Shown: positions 35,333 through 47,900 of the stretch, piece by piece
Numbering within the stretch: the first letter of the stretch is position 1
How the letters are laid out: each line of letters starts with the position of its first letter
NCBI RefSeq assembly: GCF_029227915.1
Contig: NC_079887.1
Coordinates: 10,912,001 to 10,976,000 of the forward strand
From: Hydractinia symbiolongicarpus
Lineage: Eukaryota > Cnidaria > Hydrozoa > Anthoathecata > Hydractiniidae
Length of the DNA: 64,000 nucleotides
Reading direction: 5' to 3'
The notes under the pieces: generated by a model
The model's database searches: none
What the model saw: the letters and a program-made list of their open reading frames with translations, nothing else
Told to the model about the DNA's origin: nothing
Program-made: the position numbers and the translations under genes

Positions 35333-37692
35333 GGAGAATGGATGTGACGGATTGGACAAATTTTAGTATTAATAATGGTAGCCGGTAGCTGTGGCAGTCA
35401 GGTCAGACGTAAACAAATTCGCAACATGTACTTAAAATGCAAAAGCAGAAAGACAACAACTGGATGCCAAAGACATGCTGGAGAAAAGGTTTCGATGTAA
35501 CTTTAAAATATTGAATGTTTTTCAGCAGCAATGTTGGAACTTTTTTGTTAAATGAATGACGTAGTAAAGCGTAGCTAGATATTTTAGCCAGCTAGCTAGC
35601 TATACGCATTCCTAAACGATGGATGACCATTATGAGGAACGAAAGAGAGAGAGTTTTGCTTACCATCTAGTCAAATTCCAGTGAGATGACAAGGAATTGC
35701 TTAAGTACCCTAGATTTAATGAAGTATTTTAATGCAGACTCATCTATTCTTTTAGAAAAAAAAGTTGTGATTTGGCTAGGGTGAACTTTTTGAGAAACAA
35801 AAACTTCTCAAAAAATTGTTCTCTACCAATCATTTGACAAGTTCAGGCGCATGGACTGTTTCCCCCAAATTTGAAATCATCGCTTGTACAAAAGTGTATG
35901 TTCTGCTATTCATGCTGCCACAAATGCATGGTGCAAGAATGTTGAAATCATAACTGTGCCAATTATTTTGGTCGGTTTCTGTATATAAGGGAAGATATTG
36001 TTTGAAATAAAATGAGACAAAAAAATCATTTCCATTTATTTACATATATATAGAGAGATTTGCAATTCAGCCGGGCAGCAAACATGATCAACGTTCAAGT
36101 GTCATTGATGGGGGAAATCAAACTTTAAACCTGAAGTAGTAAAAGTGATGGAACTCAAGAAAAACATTCCTGCAAAATAAAATACAATGATCTTTATAGT
36201 ATAATAAATAACCATATATAAATATGCAGTTTCCATTTCCATATCAACTGCTGCATGCTATGGTAAGGCTAAGGAAGAGGAGGCCAGACAAGGATCTTGC
36301 AACCAGATTGTACTAGCACTGGTAAGGATCTCAGATATCCTGTTCTGTGCTAGTGTCATGGAATAAAAATGTCTGCAATACTTGTATAAGATGTAACTTA
36401 AGTAAAGTGAAACTCCAAGAAATGCAGTCGACCCATTGCAACTTAGAAATATTGCATTTATGGTTTGATTTTGTAGCAGTTTCCATACTAAGAATAAATA
36501 GGAATTATCAACTTAGTTTCTTCAAATTTTTCAACTGTTGATAATATGCAAAACACACATTTTATCCCTGGTTCCATTTTTACAGAGTTGCCATGCCTAC
36601 ACTTTTCCTTTTTTATGCAAACCAAGTAACCTGAACTAAACATTAACATAGACAAAACTAAATTTTTACAATAAAAAGTAAAAAGGTATCATTTTAACAA
36701 AATAGAAGATGCCATCATCACATTTTCCCTATGTAATGGCACTGATGTTGGGCTGCTATCAGAAATTAGCCCAAGGATATTTTGTAGAAATAGTGTGGAT
36801 CACAAGGTAAATAGTGCCCACATTTAAACAGATTGAAATGGATTTATCAACTTATAATATAAACAAGAATTGGATTTTAGTATTTGTATTCTTTTGGTTT
36901 GGTTGTATTCATATATAAAATAATGTCTGAAGGTTTGGAATTAAAATCTCACTGTTGTTTTCCCTTGAAATGGTAAACTATATGATAAATACAGATGGCT
37001 AGCGCAGCTTTAATAAGCTTACTTTTGCAAATATATTGTACCATAATTGTACTTTTATTTGCTCTTGTAACAGCACTGATAGAGCTATGTACCAATGTGT
37101 GATTACTTTTGTTTTATATATCTACCCTAGGATAACCATGCTTAACACTTGCTCATGACCAAAAAAGACCCCTATTTTTTACCATTCTTACCCATACTTA
37201 AAGTTGACTAAAGTATATTAGAAATATAGTTACCAGTAAGATTAATAAGATGATTTCTTTTAAAAGTGTGATAAGAAATGTGGCCACCCCTACTAGAAAA
37301 CTTTGAAGGCTCCCTGCAAGATAACGATACATAGTCTTGTGTGAAACTTGGTTAACATCCTTTTAAAAGATATTTTATGGATTAGAGGCTAAAGAAGTCA
37401 AATTATTCTTTTAAACGAAAGTGTTTTTTTTTTGTAATTGGTATGCGTTTTAGTCCTTCCTCTGGCCAACATTGAACATCTGATATCTCGATTTCCTGTA
37501 GCATCAATTTTCTTTCTTTTTATTTGATGCTAGTAGACGTGTTTACCGCCAAATGTTATGATAAAATTGGTCACATGATAAAAGCTGACCTTGATGCTTT
37601 TAAAGAAGTGAACATATAGCTAAATGTATAAATGTTCCTACTAACATGATATAACCACTTGATATAATTGTTAATCGTTATGCCAAACATAC

Positions 37693-37807
37693 TGGAATCC
37701 ATATCAGCTTGATGATGGTGTGGTCGACGATGTTTAAGTGGAATTACAGTAGATCTACTGCCAGTAGAATCGCTTGAACACTTCAAAGGAATAGTAATCA
37801 TCAACAA
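37693..37807 (-). CDS. Candidate 5' exon of MORC2 (hypothetical)
   Basis: A minus-strand ORF here ends ADMDS and then a strong donor, A|GTATGT, at 37693. It leaves one base (A). Spliced to the acceptor two bases before the MORC2 ATG, it gives ACA and then ATG in frame, so the protein would begin [16 protein letters not shown]. The methionine at 37702 has a good context (G at -3, G at +4). Vertebrate MORC2 has a few extra residues before the conserved RAQLTFEYL. Distance (2.5 kb) and lack of homology in the exon itself make this tentative. Confidence 0.35.
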
Positions 37808-40200
37808 ATGAAAAACTAGCTTTCAAGCTGTAATGGTAAGAATACTTGAGTGAGTAAAATAAAAAACCATTTGTTTCACCACAGAGATTAAATGCCAGTT
37901 GATTCAAACTAAATCGGATGATCACTTCTTTGCAATCTATGATATCAGGTTGGAAAAATTCGAATTGTTGTGAGCAGGCAGCATATTTGAGAATTCGATG
38001 AGAGTCTATTGGAGGATGCTAAAGATGAACCTTGATTTTCATTTTCCTCTTTTATCTAGTGTTTTTTCCTAGAGTTGATTAAAAATCTCTTAAACTTAAA
38101 AGTTTACAAAATAATCTTTTATTTTACGTAAATAGATCGTTTTATGAAACTTATTAGTTATTTCTATCTTCCAATTTCTCCTTATTTAGCGTACCAAAAT
38201 GCGCAAAATTAAGTAAACAAATTGTTCGAGCTGCGGTTCTGCCCTAAAATTATATGAATTAGGGTAGTCTTTAGCGAAGGCAGGCCATATTTTGAAGTAA
38301 ATAAAAAACGATAAAAAACAAAGGGGGATATTAAAGTTTTTAGAGTGATATTATTTTCGATTAAGATAATTACAAATTCACCTGCGAACTTCATAAGATA
38401 AAAAGGTTTCGCGTGAATTTTGTAGAAGAAACTTGACATGGCATAGGTTAATTTTTGCTTTCCATTTCACTTAAGAGTATTACACTGTCTCTTTTGTTTA
38501 TGACTTTTGTATTAAAAAACTTCAATACTTACAGAGCTTTACAGTTATTAGTTTGGTTTCTATACTTGTTGGTAACCTTGAAATAAACAAATTTTAAGTT
38601 GCTGAAAATCTGTACGTCACAGCTTCAAAAGGTTTTTAAATTTAGAAATGCGTTCAATGGAAAATTCGTGTAACACAAGCAGGTAACAATATTGACAAGA
38701 TGGAAATTCTTTATAAAATATGAAAATAATTTGTCCGTAGTAGATAAAGAGGTAATAGTAAAATTGTTAAGGAGAAAGAGAAACAAGATTGAAAGAAAAA
38801 TAACAAAAACGAAGCATCGAAACTAACAAGCTTAACAGAAACAGGGATTTTTTTTCTCTATTTTTGGCTCGAATTTTATTTTTTCAATTTATTCTATAAT
38901 TATTTGTTAAATTAAATTTTTATTTTTTAAAGAATCTGAAAATGAAAACAACATTAAAAGTAAGCAGAAAGAATTCCAGGAGCATGACGAGCATAACATG
39001 TAAGACATTGCAAATTCATATAACATTTGCCTCAAACTTGCTCAATGGACATGTCAAACGATTTAATATACAATCGCAAGCTGGTTTGATATGAAACATG
39101 CGTATTGTGTCACGTAAAAGCATTTTGACAAGTCAACGGTTCCGTGATGAACAGGGAAAGGCTGCAATATTCGCGAAATTCGTTAAGTTAGTTCTACCCT
39201 ATATAAACACCCCTTGAAACACGGATAAATAAAAAAAAACTGTACTAAGTTATAATTTTTTTTTTGTGTGAAATTTAATTTTCGTTATAAAAAAAATTAT
39301 ATCTGGCAAATATAATTTTAATTTTGTAAATTTCTCGCGAAATTCTTTTGCTCCTTAAATTTATCTCGGGTTCCCGCTCTCTTACTAAAAGTTATTGTGT
39401 TTATATGAAAGATTTTCGTCCCGTACCAGCTTGAGTTATTTAATCGGGATGTTTTTTTTTAAAAAACAGTACCATGGTCATACGCCAAAAGAAATTTTTT
39501 TAACAGAAAGATTTAAAATATTTTTGTGTTTATTATTTCTAGGAGGATAACTAGTTCGAAGCCCTCGACTTGTGGCCAGAAGGTCCTTGGCACAAGTTAT
39601 GCATGCGCGCGCGAAAAAGTTTGTTAGTGGGCGAGATTTGTGTCATAGAATAATTTCCGCGCAATATGTTTTGCAGGAAAATTAACACGTACGAAGAAGA
39701 TACCTGAAGGGAAGAAATTATTGGCGAAAGAATTTTGTGCGGAATTTATTTTTGCGGATAAGTGTAGGTAACAAAACTTGCCATCTCTTCACGATGGACG
39801 GTTTCTTGTCGATGAAGATGCTTCCGTGTTCTCTAATGGATCGATTGCAGCGAAAGGATAAAGGTTCGGTAGACCTCTTGACCCTTCTTCTATAGCTTTT
39901 GTGATGCCAGATGCTTTTCATTCATTTCAAATGATGGACCTTTCGGAGAGCTTAGATAATCGTCAAGCTCCACAATTCATTTTGCTTGTAAAGGTTTCAG
40001 AATGGACAGTTTCAACTTTAAGGCAAAATCCTCAAAAAGAGGCCTTTAATTGTAAAGCAAAGACAACATATCGAGTATTTTCATCCCTTAAGGTATTTTG
40101 CACTGTGCAAAAATTAGTATGCAGGTATGTACGGTGGCATATTTGTGCCATTTTAACTTTATATTATTTTATTATTGAAATTATTAACCCAGGATAGCCT

Positions 40201-40470
40201 CTTCAGTTCCTTTTGGTACTGCTATCAACGAGGGTCCTAGCGCATTTAAAGCTCCCATTTGAGCTAAGAAAGTCGTGCAAGCACAGCAATCGCTGAACTA
40301 CATGACCGCCTAAGATATCAATCATATTATCATGCTGAGCGCTAAGCAGAAAGGATAGATTCACACTTTTATAGTCTTTGGCATGACTTGGCTGGTATTC
40401 GAACCCAAGACTTCCCGCGCTGGAAGCAAACGCTCTACCACAAAGCTATCAGTCGGTAGAGCTCTACCGA
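40201..40470 (-). mobile_element. tRNA-derived SINE
   Basis: The minus strand shows TAGCTTTGTGGTAGAGC, fitting an A box, and a B-box-like GGGTTCGAATACC about 30 bp on. TTGGCATGACT and a TATAAAAGTGTGAATCTA segment follow. The same order occurs in the element at 57689-57867. A body piece at 40230-40270 (GGTCCTAGCGCATTTAAAGC) resembles the SINE bodies at 49.8 and 53.2 kb. Confidence 0.55.
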
Positions 40471-41739
40471 CTAATAGCAGTGAATACTGATGGTTAACTC
40501 CTCTTCAATTTGTAACAGGTAAATGATAATGGCGGAAGAAAAAATCGGTAAACCAGCCTGTGATCAAGCAAGGGTTTTATTTCTTCTTCGTGCCCTTGCG
40601 CAAAAAATTTCTTAACAACCCAGTGAATACGAAACACGATTCGCAGTTACAACTCAACTTATTGTGTGTAAGTCGAGGTGGTACAAATATACCACCGTAT
40701 GTATCAATTTGAAGAACTAATTTTTTTGATTGATGAACTTTGGCTTACATTTTCGGAATTGATTTTTGTGCTTGAAGGCTATTTTGCAAAACAAAGTAGC
40801 ACACAATACTTTACCGTTGGTAAAATTTTCCACCCTATTAAACTTTTACACGAGGTTAACTTCTACCTAGCAGCCAACTTCAGTGACAAGTAAAAAATCA
40901 CATAACCATATTCGCATAGCTAAGTTGATTGGATTTAAGTAAGCAATATATTTTAAAAACGACGAACAGCATAATTAAGCCGGAATAAAATCAAAACTTA
41001 ATTTGCCTTTATATATCTGTAGCTAACTTAGTCAACTAAGCTTTTTTCGAGGACATTAAAGTTCCTGTTTTTGGAACCTAACTTTCGCTGACACTTTGGC
41101 AGTACTTTGAAAATAGGACAGTGGACATACTTCTGGAAAAAACACACAAAAAAAACAACAATAAAGTTGTTCAAGTGACCCTGTGTAATTTCTATTGTAT
41201 GTTTCATCGTTTTTTAGTATGCTCTGATAAATAATTATTAAAAAGAGTGGCTTTAACATCTGTTCAAAATACAACCATAAAAAGTATAAATAAAAGCTGC
41301 CTGCTATAACGAGACGAATACTTTATAGAACACAGCTAAAAGCACGTTCTCAATTCTGACTAAAATTTTCAAAGCTTTAAGCATTTTATAAGACGTTTCA
41401 GTTACATAAATTTAACTGAAATCATTTTATTAAAATTTATCTCATACTAGTGAGGCTATAAAAAGAATTACTGAGCATTCGTAAGTGCGCAACAACACAA
41501 CGTGAAAAATAATACATTTGGACAAACATAAAATATTTCCTGTGGCACACAACGCACGCTAAAGGGAATGGTAACGAGTGCAAACGTGTTTTTTTGTGAA
41601 AATGAAGGTAATCATAAAATAAATAATCTGTAGTTTTTCTACCTTTTTATATATCGAATGACGAATAGATCTTTAACTTGTGAATCGGGCAAATACTGTT
41701 GTTAGACGTACACAGATACACACACAGAAACACACGCGA

Positions 41740-41925
41740 TTTTATCGTTAACAAAACAAGCACGCACAATCACGAGGTTCTATCATTTCATAGACATATA
41801 CGATTACGCGATGATATAGTTCACAAACACGCATGATCACGCGATTTTATCGTTTCACACACATATACGATAAAGTCAAGTTATCGTTCACAAACACGCA
41901 CGATCTTGCGATTTTATCGTTTCAT
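41740..41925 (-). repeat. Three tandem units of about 68 bp in the MNT 3' UTR
   Basis: Units share GAAACGATAAAATCGCG, a GATCATGCGTG stretch and TGTTTGTGAAC on the minus strand. The first starts directly after the MNT stop codon. The array lies within what must be the start of the 3' UTR, so it would be transcribed. Confidence 0.75.
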
Positions 41926-41926
41926 A

Positions 41927-44900
41927 TCACTGATTATCGTCCACAACTAATTTTAATTCATCCTCACTATCATAATCCTCAATAAATGTCTTCAGTTCTT
42001 TTTTTAGTTTCTTTGTGTCTGGCGGCGGTAGCTCGTCACTTTTCTCTGAACGCTTCTCACCTGTTGTTTGAAATTCCTTGCAATCAGAAGGCAAATTTCC
42101 CATAATATGCTTTGTCTCGTGATTAAAGTTTACAGCCTTTTCATATAAGGGGGCATTGTAGTTACCAGAGAAGTCGCGAACTTCTTTCCCAAATTGGTCC
42201 CTTTTTTCGTGGAACTCACCCGCATCAGGTATCGCAGCTTTGATATCCTGTTCATTAGCCTGGACTTCCACTGTTTTCATCTTTTTTGCCGGTACCGGAC
42301 TTTCAGAACGTTTCTTCTCTTGTTGGACCTGCACAAAAAGTTGATTCTGCAAGTTCTGCCTATGCATGTCTTCCTTCAGCAGTTTAATCCGCTCCTCGTA
42401 GCAAAGACGACATTTGTGAAGGCGCGTCCTTTCCACCTCATATTCTTTCTCCATTGTCTTTAATTCCTGCGAAAGTATATATATCATAAAATAAAAGAAA
42501 TAAGCTACAACTCCTCACGAAAATATTGAGACAATGGGACTTTTCAGCTATTTACAAAGACGGTAAAAAGCATTGACTGGCAAATTCTGCTCAGCCGGTA
42601 GGTTGCTACTTTTTTAGATGCGTAGGTTAGGTAAGCAGCGTTTAAATTGGGCTAGTCGTATTACATTACACGTAGGCTTTGCGGAATAAATCACGTCCGG
42701 CCATACAAAAGGCCAGAAATTTAAGAAAATTGGTTACGCTGACGTTAGCAACAATTAGCACATTTTAAGAGTTGGTATCTAACCAAATGACATAATTTCC
42801 AAGTGAACATAACGTTAACAAGTTTAAATTGTGTACCTAGTATAGAAATAAACTAGATAATCACTTGTGGGGAAGGAATTTAAAATTCACTGCCTTGTCC
42901 TAATATAGTTTGCGGATGCTTGTAGGTTAATTTTTGACCAATTGGCTTATTGGTCAGGATAAATGTTGAGTCTTAGAAAATACATAATTTTCGCATAACA
43001 AAAGCATTGTAGGAATACAATTTTGAGAGACAGATTTCGAAGACGTTTATACAGATAAGAATCATTGGATAATAACAAACTTAGCATGCATGGTAACTGT
43101 TCCCATTTACCATGTTTACAATACTTGGACTTTTAGCTTCGGTAGATTCTTTTAGCGAGAATTAATTTTAGCAAACTAGTCGTTAGCCCGTGGAAAATCC
43201 ACGGCCTCGCCCGTTCTTTTTATACCGCATTGCGTGCTTCTCGCTATTGCGCAGCTAAGCTACCATTTTGCGCGACAGACAGACGTATACGGGTATTATA
43301 GTATAGACTAGTCGTTAACCCGTGGAAAAATCCATGGGATCGCCCGTCGCGTTCGCTTGTCCTTTAAATTTACCCGTCGCAACAAAGTGGATAAAAATAT
43401 ATCACATTTGATATTCGTGCGCGTTTTAAAAAATTCGTGTTTCAGTTACGGGACGCCGCTTTCGCGGACACACAGACAGACGACGGCTATTATTAAAGAG
43501 ATAGCCTTTTTTCAAGAAATTTATCTAAATCTTCAAGAATGTATATTCGGAGTGCTGCAGAGGGAGTCAAAGAAATAGTTTCAAGTTTTCCTTAAAACTT
43601 GAATTTTTTTCATCTGACAGCTTTTTTTAAAAAAAGAATGCATGCATACCTCTATATATCTTCTAGCCTCCGTCAGTATAGACACATTTGATGCTTTTGG
43701 TTTGTCTCCAAGCTTTGGTACAGATTGTTTAAGTTTTTGGAAAAAATTCTTCAATTCAGCACGTCTTAAATAATTATAAGAATTAAAAAATCTCTATCTA
43801 CAAAAGTAAATTGGTGAAAGCAAATATTGTGTACCTGTTCTTCTCCAATTTGTTGTGAGTCTCCCTGGTGCCTCTAAACAACAAACACACACACAAATAT
43901 TATTTATTTATTAGTATAATAGAGTTTTTGGAAGAAGGAGATTTAGTGGAAAGTAAAATACGTAATAAAAAAACAGCCATTATTTTTTCACAAAAAACAA
44001 AAAAAAAAACGATAATAAGAGAGACACTCAACGATAAAGTTAAGCGAAACTGTTCTCAGCTTCTAGCCTAGACAATTCTTTAATTACACTGCTGGATAAA
44101 TTATATTATCTGGAATTAGTTTGTTTTGCCTTGTATTATATTTTATTGTATTTACAACACATTTATAATTTAAATTTTACACCGTTTTTCGTTATACTTT
44201 TTTATAAGACTGTTACGTAGATTTTATACTTTTAACAGGATTGATAATGACCGTAACGGTCGAAATATATTTCAAAACATTTTGCTGTTTCCTACTTTAA
44301 TTATATCTCTACGTTAAAATGTTGCTGGTTTTTAAGCCAGAAATTATTGTTGACAAAAATTATTGCAAAGCATTTATCATACCTAAGGCTGGATGATTAG
44401 TATTGATATGATAAATAAAATATATTTAGATAATTTTTTCAAACAAAAAATGTTCTCCTGTGCATATCATCCGCAATGATTACTTATTGTAATGATGCAT
44501 TTCTTTAACCAAAGCAAATCACCTGAAATATATTTTTCTTTTTTTCTTTGACGATTTTCCTGCTTTAAAAATCGGTATACAAAGACATAAATCTCCTTCG
44601 TTTGAGCTACTATCTGTTTTCAGATTCATTAACTTACTGCTGTAAACAGCAACTTCTAAATGTTGCAAGTGTTCAAAAGATTTGCTCACTGAAAAATATT
44701 TTCCTTTTGTAATACTGGCTGCAAAGTCTTGGAGGAACTGGAAATAATGTTTGTCAGGCAGGTCAGATAACAGGTCCATGTTTTGAAGTTACTGAAATCC
44801 TGCATGGCTGATTGCAATTCAGATAAAACTGTGGCAACCATAGTGTATCAGTTTAACACCTCTTATATCTGTTAAAGATTGGAAATAGAGTGTCAGAGAT

Positions 44901-47900
44901 GAAGTGTCGGAGATGGAGTGTCGGATATGAAGAAGTAATTGGACATTGGAATGTTTTGTCTCAGTTGTTAGAATGTCAACGAATGCAATTTAAAGCACAA
45001 ATGTATGTTTACGGATTTATCGCTTCGGAAATTTAAATTAATCGGTGCAGGTAGGTTCCGGTGACAGCTATCCCTTCGCACCTCTTGCCTGATAGCAGTT
45101 CTGTTTATAATGGTGAAAGCTACAAGCTCTATATTCTTCTTAAATTTAACTGTTAGTATGATTCAAAGGGCAAAGATGACATAACAGATCAAACCATTCA
45201 CTGAGATAGTGTTATGATTATCTGTTGGTGTCCTGTTTACAAATTTGAGCATTCGCTTTTTTAGAAAACAGATTGTAATTTTTGTGGATGTTTTTCTGAT
45301 TAAAGAATTGCATTATGATAGTTCACAAGTTCACAAAAGAATTTGTAAATTACATAAAGAAACAAAACCTGATTCTGCTATATCGTATTGGACTGAGATC
45401 TGATAAATCATCCAATGCAGTTGTTTCAGATGCAGAACTAAAGTAGGAAAAGATAATAAGCACTTTAGTTCAAATGAACACCCTAGACCTCTCTATGTTG
45501 GCATTTGTCTAACAATTTTATTATTTACATTTATACAGATATATAGTAAAAAACAAAGTGAAATGGAAATTTTACAAAAGTTTTTTCAGGAAAATTCACA
45601 CCTGCAAGGCATTAAGGACATATGAGCATTAAAAAATTTTAATTTTTTTGACAAAGGTTGACAACACATTAATTGTTCTTGTTTATTAGCAGCTAAAACA
45701 TTGTGTAACCTATTTATGGCGAATCTGTTTCTTTTTTTACTTTTGGTAATAGTGGAATGAAAGTGAAGACAACTGTTTAATTTGCTATTTCCACTATAGC
45801 AAATTTAACATTTCCTTAAATAATTCACTCGTTTTTGATTGGGCATTTTACAAAAGAATTGGAAAATGAGTTCGCATTTCAAATAGAAACTAACAACAAT
45901 ACAGAAAGAATAGATTTGAAATATCAGAAGAGAATGAGTATATATAATCATTTGGTGAAATCATTGTACATACTTTTTCTGCAGCCATGAAAAATGTCCA
46001 TAAACTAGTTACTTATTATTGGCATCACTGACTCAAACAAGGGAATAAAAAAAGAGAGTTAATTATACTGCAAAAATTAAATGAAATTTGAAATTGCAAA
46101 CATAACATAAAATCTATTGTGATTTGCACACAAAAATGCACAATGTGTAGCTTTATAAAGGTTGACCACCACACTCAAAATATTTAGAAATTTCTGGTAA
46201 ATGATTATTATAAAGGGGGTTTAAATGATGTCAAAAATGGAAATACAGCCCTGTAAATACACACCAGCATTCAGCATTGCCAACCTACATTAATTGAAGG
46301 ATATCTCTTTTTTATACTGCCCTATTATGTTTGCCTAGGTCTGCATGCAGAGAAATTTCTTTATGACGTTGGCATTCTGATCTTACGTAGAATCCACATT
46401 TTAAGTTATTTCAGACCTTGAAAAATTTGCTTTGTTTTTCTAAGGAAAATAAGTCAAAGTTGTCCATGAATAGAAAGAATAACACACTTGCAAAGGATAT
46501 TAGTTGAGGTAAATTTTAAAATTTAAATGTCCAGAGTAAATGAGAATATAATGTGCCGACCTGTGAAATGCCTCAAATCGATTTTTCTGTCCTCATTTTT
46601 GTGGTAGGTTTGCAAAATATTGTCCACTTTGGATTTACAGGACTGAGAATAAATTTTTTGTACAAAGTTTGCAATTATTGGTAACAACTGAGTTAGTGTT
46701 TTTGATGTAGATTACAGGATCTGGTTGTTATGCACATTATATAATATTGTTTTGTGTGTATTTTTAATATTTGTGGTCAAAAATTGGTACCAAATAATTT
46801 GATCCATAAGTGGCTAGGAAGACAGCTGTAAGAAAATGTCTGAACAATGTGTAGAAGAAATGTCTGCATATGCCGACTGTACGCAAACATCTTTCAAGTG
46901 ATATACATATTTTTTTAAAGAATAACGCTTATATGCATACTCAGGGTTAGATAGAACAGTTGTGTGTTTCCTCTTGTGTTAATATCATTTTTAGACAGGC
47001 TCTTCTAATTCCTTATACAACAAGTCTTAAGGTGACGGTATACCTTTATTGTATCAAAAAATCAATATTTTTTTTATTAGCCATTTATACTAAAGAAATG
47101 ACAATCTTTCCAATGGTGGAATATTGACTTTATCCAAGTAACTAATCGGTCTTTCACACTTCAAATTGAAAAGAGTTAGAGTGAATGTTTTATATCATCC
47201 TCTTGAGTATAACATTTAAAAATAAATTATATTCCCTTTCTGAAAATAACTGACCATCTGAAAAAAAAAAATTTTCAGTTCTAAAAATGTATGCCATCCT
47301 GTTCTGTTTCTGCAAGTCAAAGAAAAAAAGTTCTATTTCTATGGTATTCTCAGTCACGTCTTTGTGAATAATAAAATTTAAAAGGACAACTTTCTGAATA
47401 TTCATCACCTAGGAAGTGTGAAAGTATCACCAGGGAATTTCACGAAGAAAACAACACGCGTGCTACACATCGCACGCGTAAATCTATTTTAGAAAATTTG
47501 CGCATGCGTTTTTTCCGATTTTTTTCCTGGTTTATTTCACTCTTATCAGTCCCATGAGTGTCCTTTAAGTGGTGTAAAAGTGCTAAATATTTTAACAAAA
47601 CACTTTGGTTCGTTGTAGGAAGTATTTTTTATCTAAGGTTTCAAGTTTTGTTTGTTAGCTTTTGGGAGACGGCTTGTTTGGAATAGTTTAAAGTTGTTTT
47701 TAGATTTAAAGTTGTTCTTTAGATTTTAAAAGTAAAACAAGAAAAAGACATTTCCGAAAAAGTCTATAACAATTAAATTATATGCAAAAAAAATGAATGC
47801 AAACATTCACATTTTCACACATTTTCTCCTCTCTTCGACAATAAGAAAAAAAAAGATTTGAATATTTCTCACGCAAGTATGTTATGTTCTTTTAAACAGT

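Larger units (their letters stand above)
35333..41739. other. Mostly unannotated interval between MORC2 and MNT
   Basis: Apart from the candidate 5' exon at 37.7 kb and a tRNA-like SINE at 40.3 kb, no gene is supported. ORFs at 39901-40197 (98 codons) and 40678-40893 (71 codons) have no recognised motif. GCGCGCGCG-rich sequence lies near 39605. Confidence 0.35.

Noticed and set aside
44523-44791. Treating this ORF as an internal cassette between MNT exons 2 and 3
   Set aside because: From the acceptor at 44792 and the phase left by exon 2, the reading would be in another frame than the ORF. It only works as a first exon.
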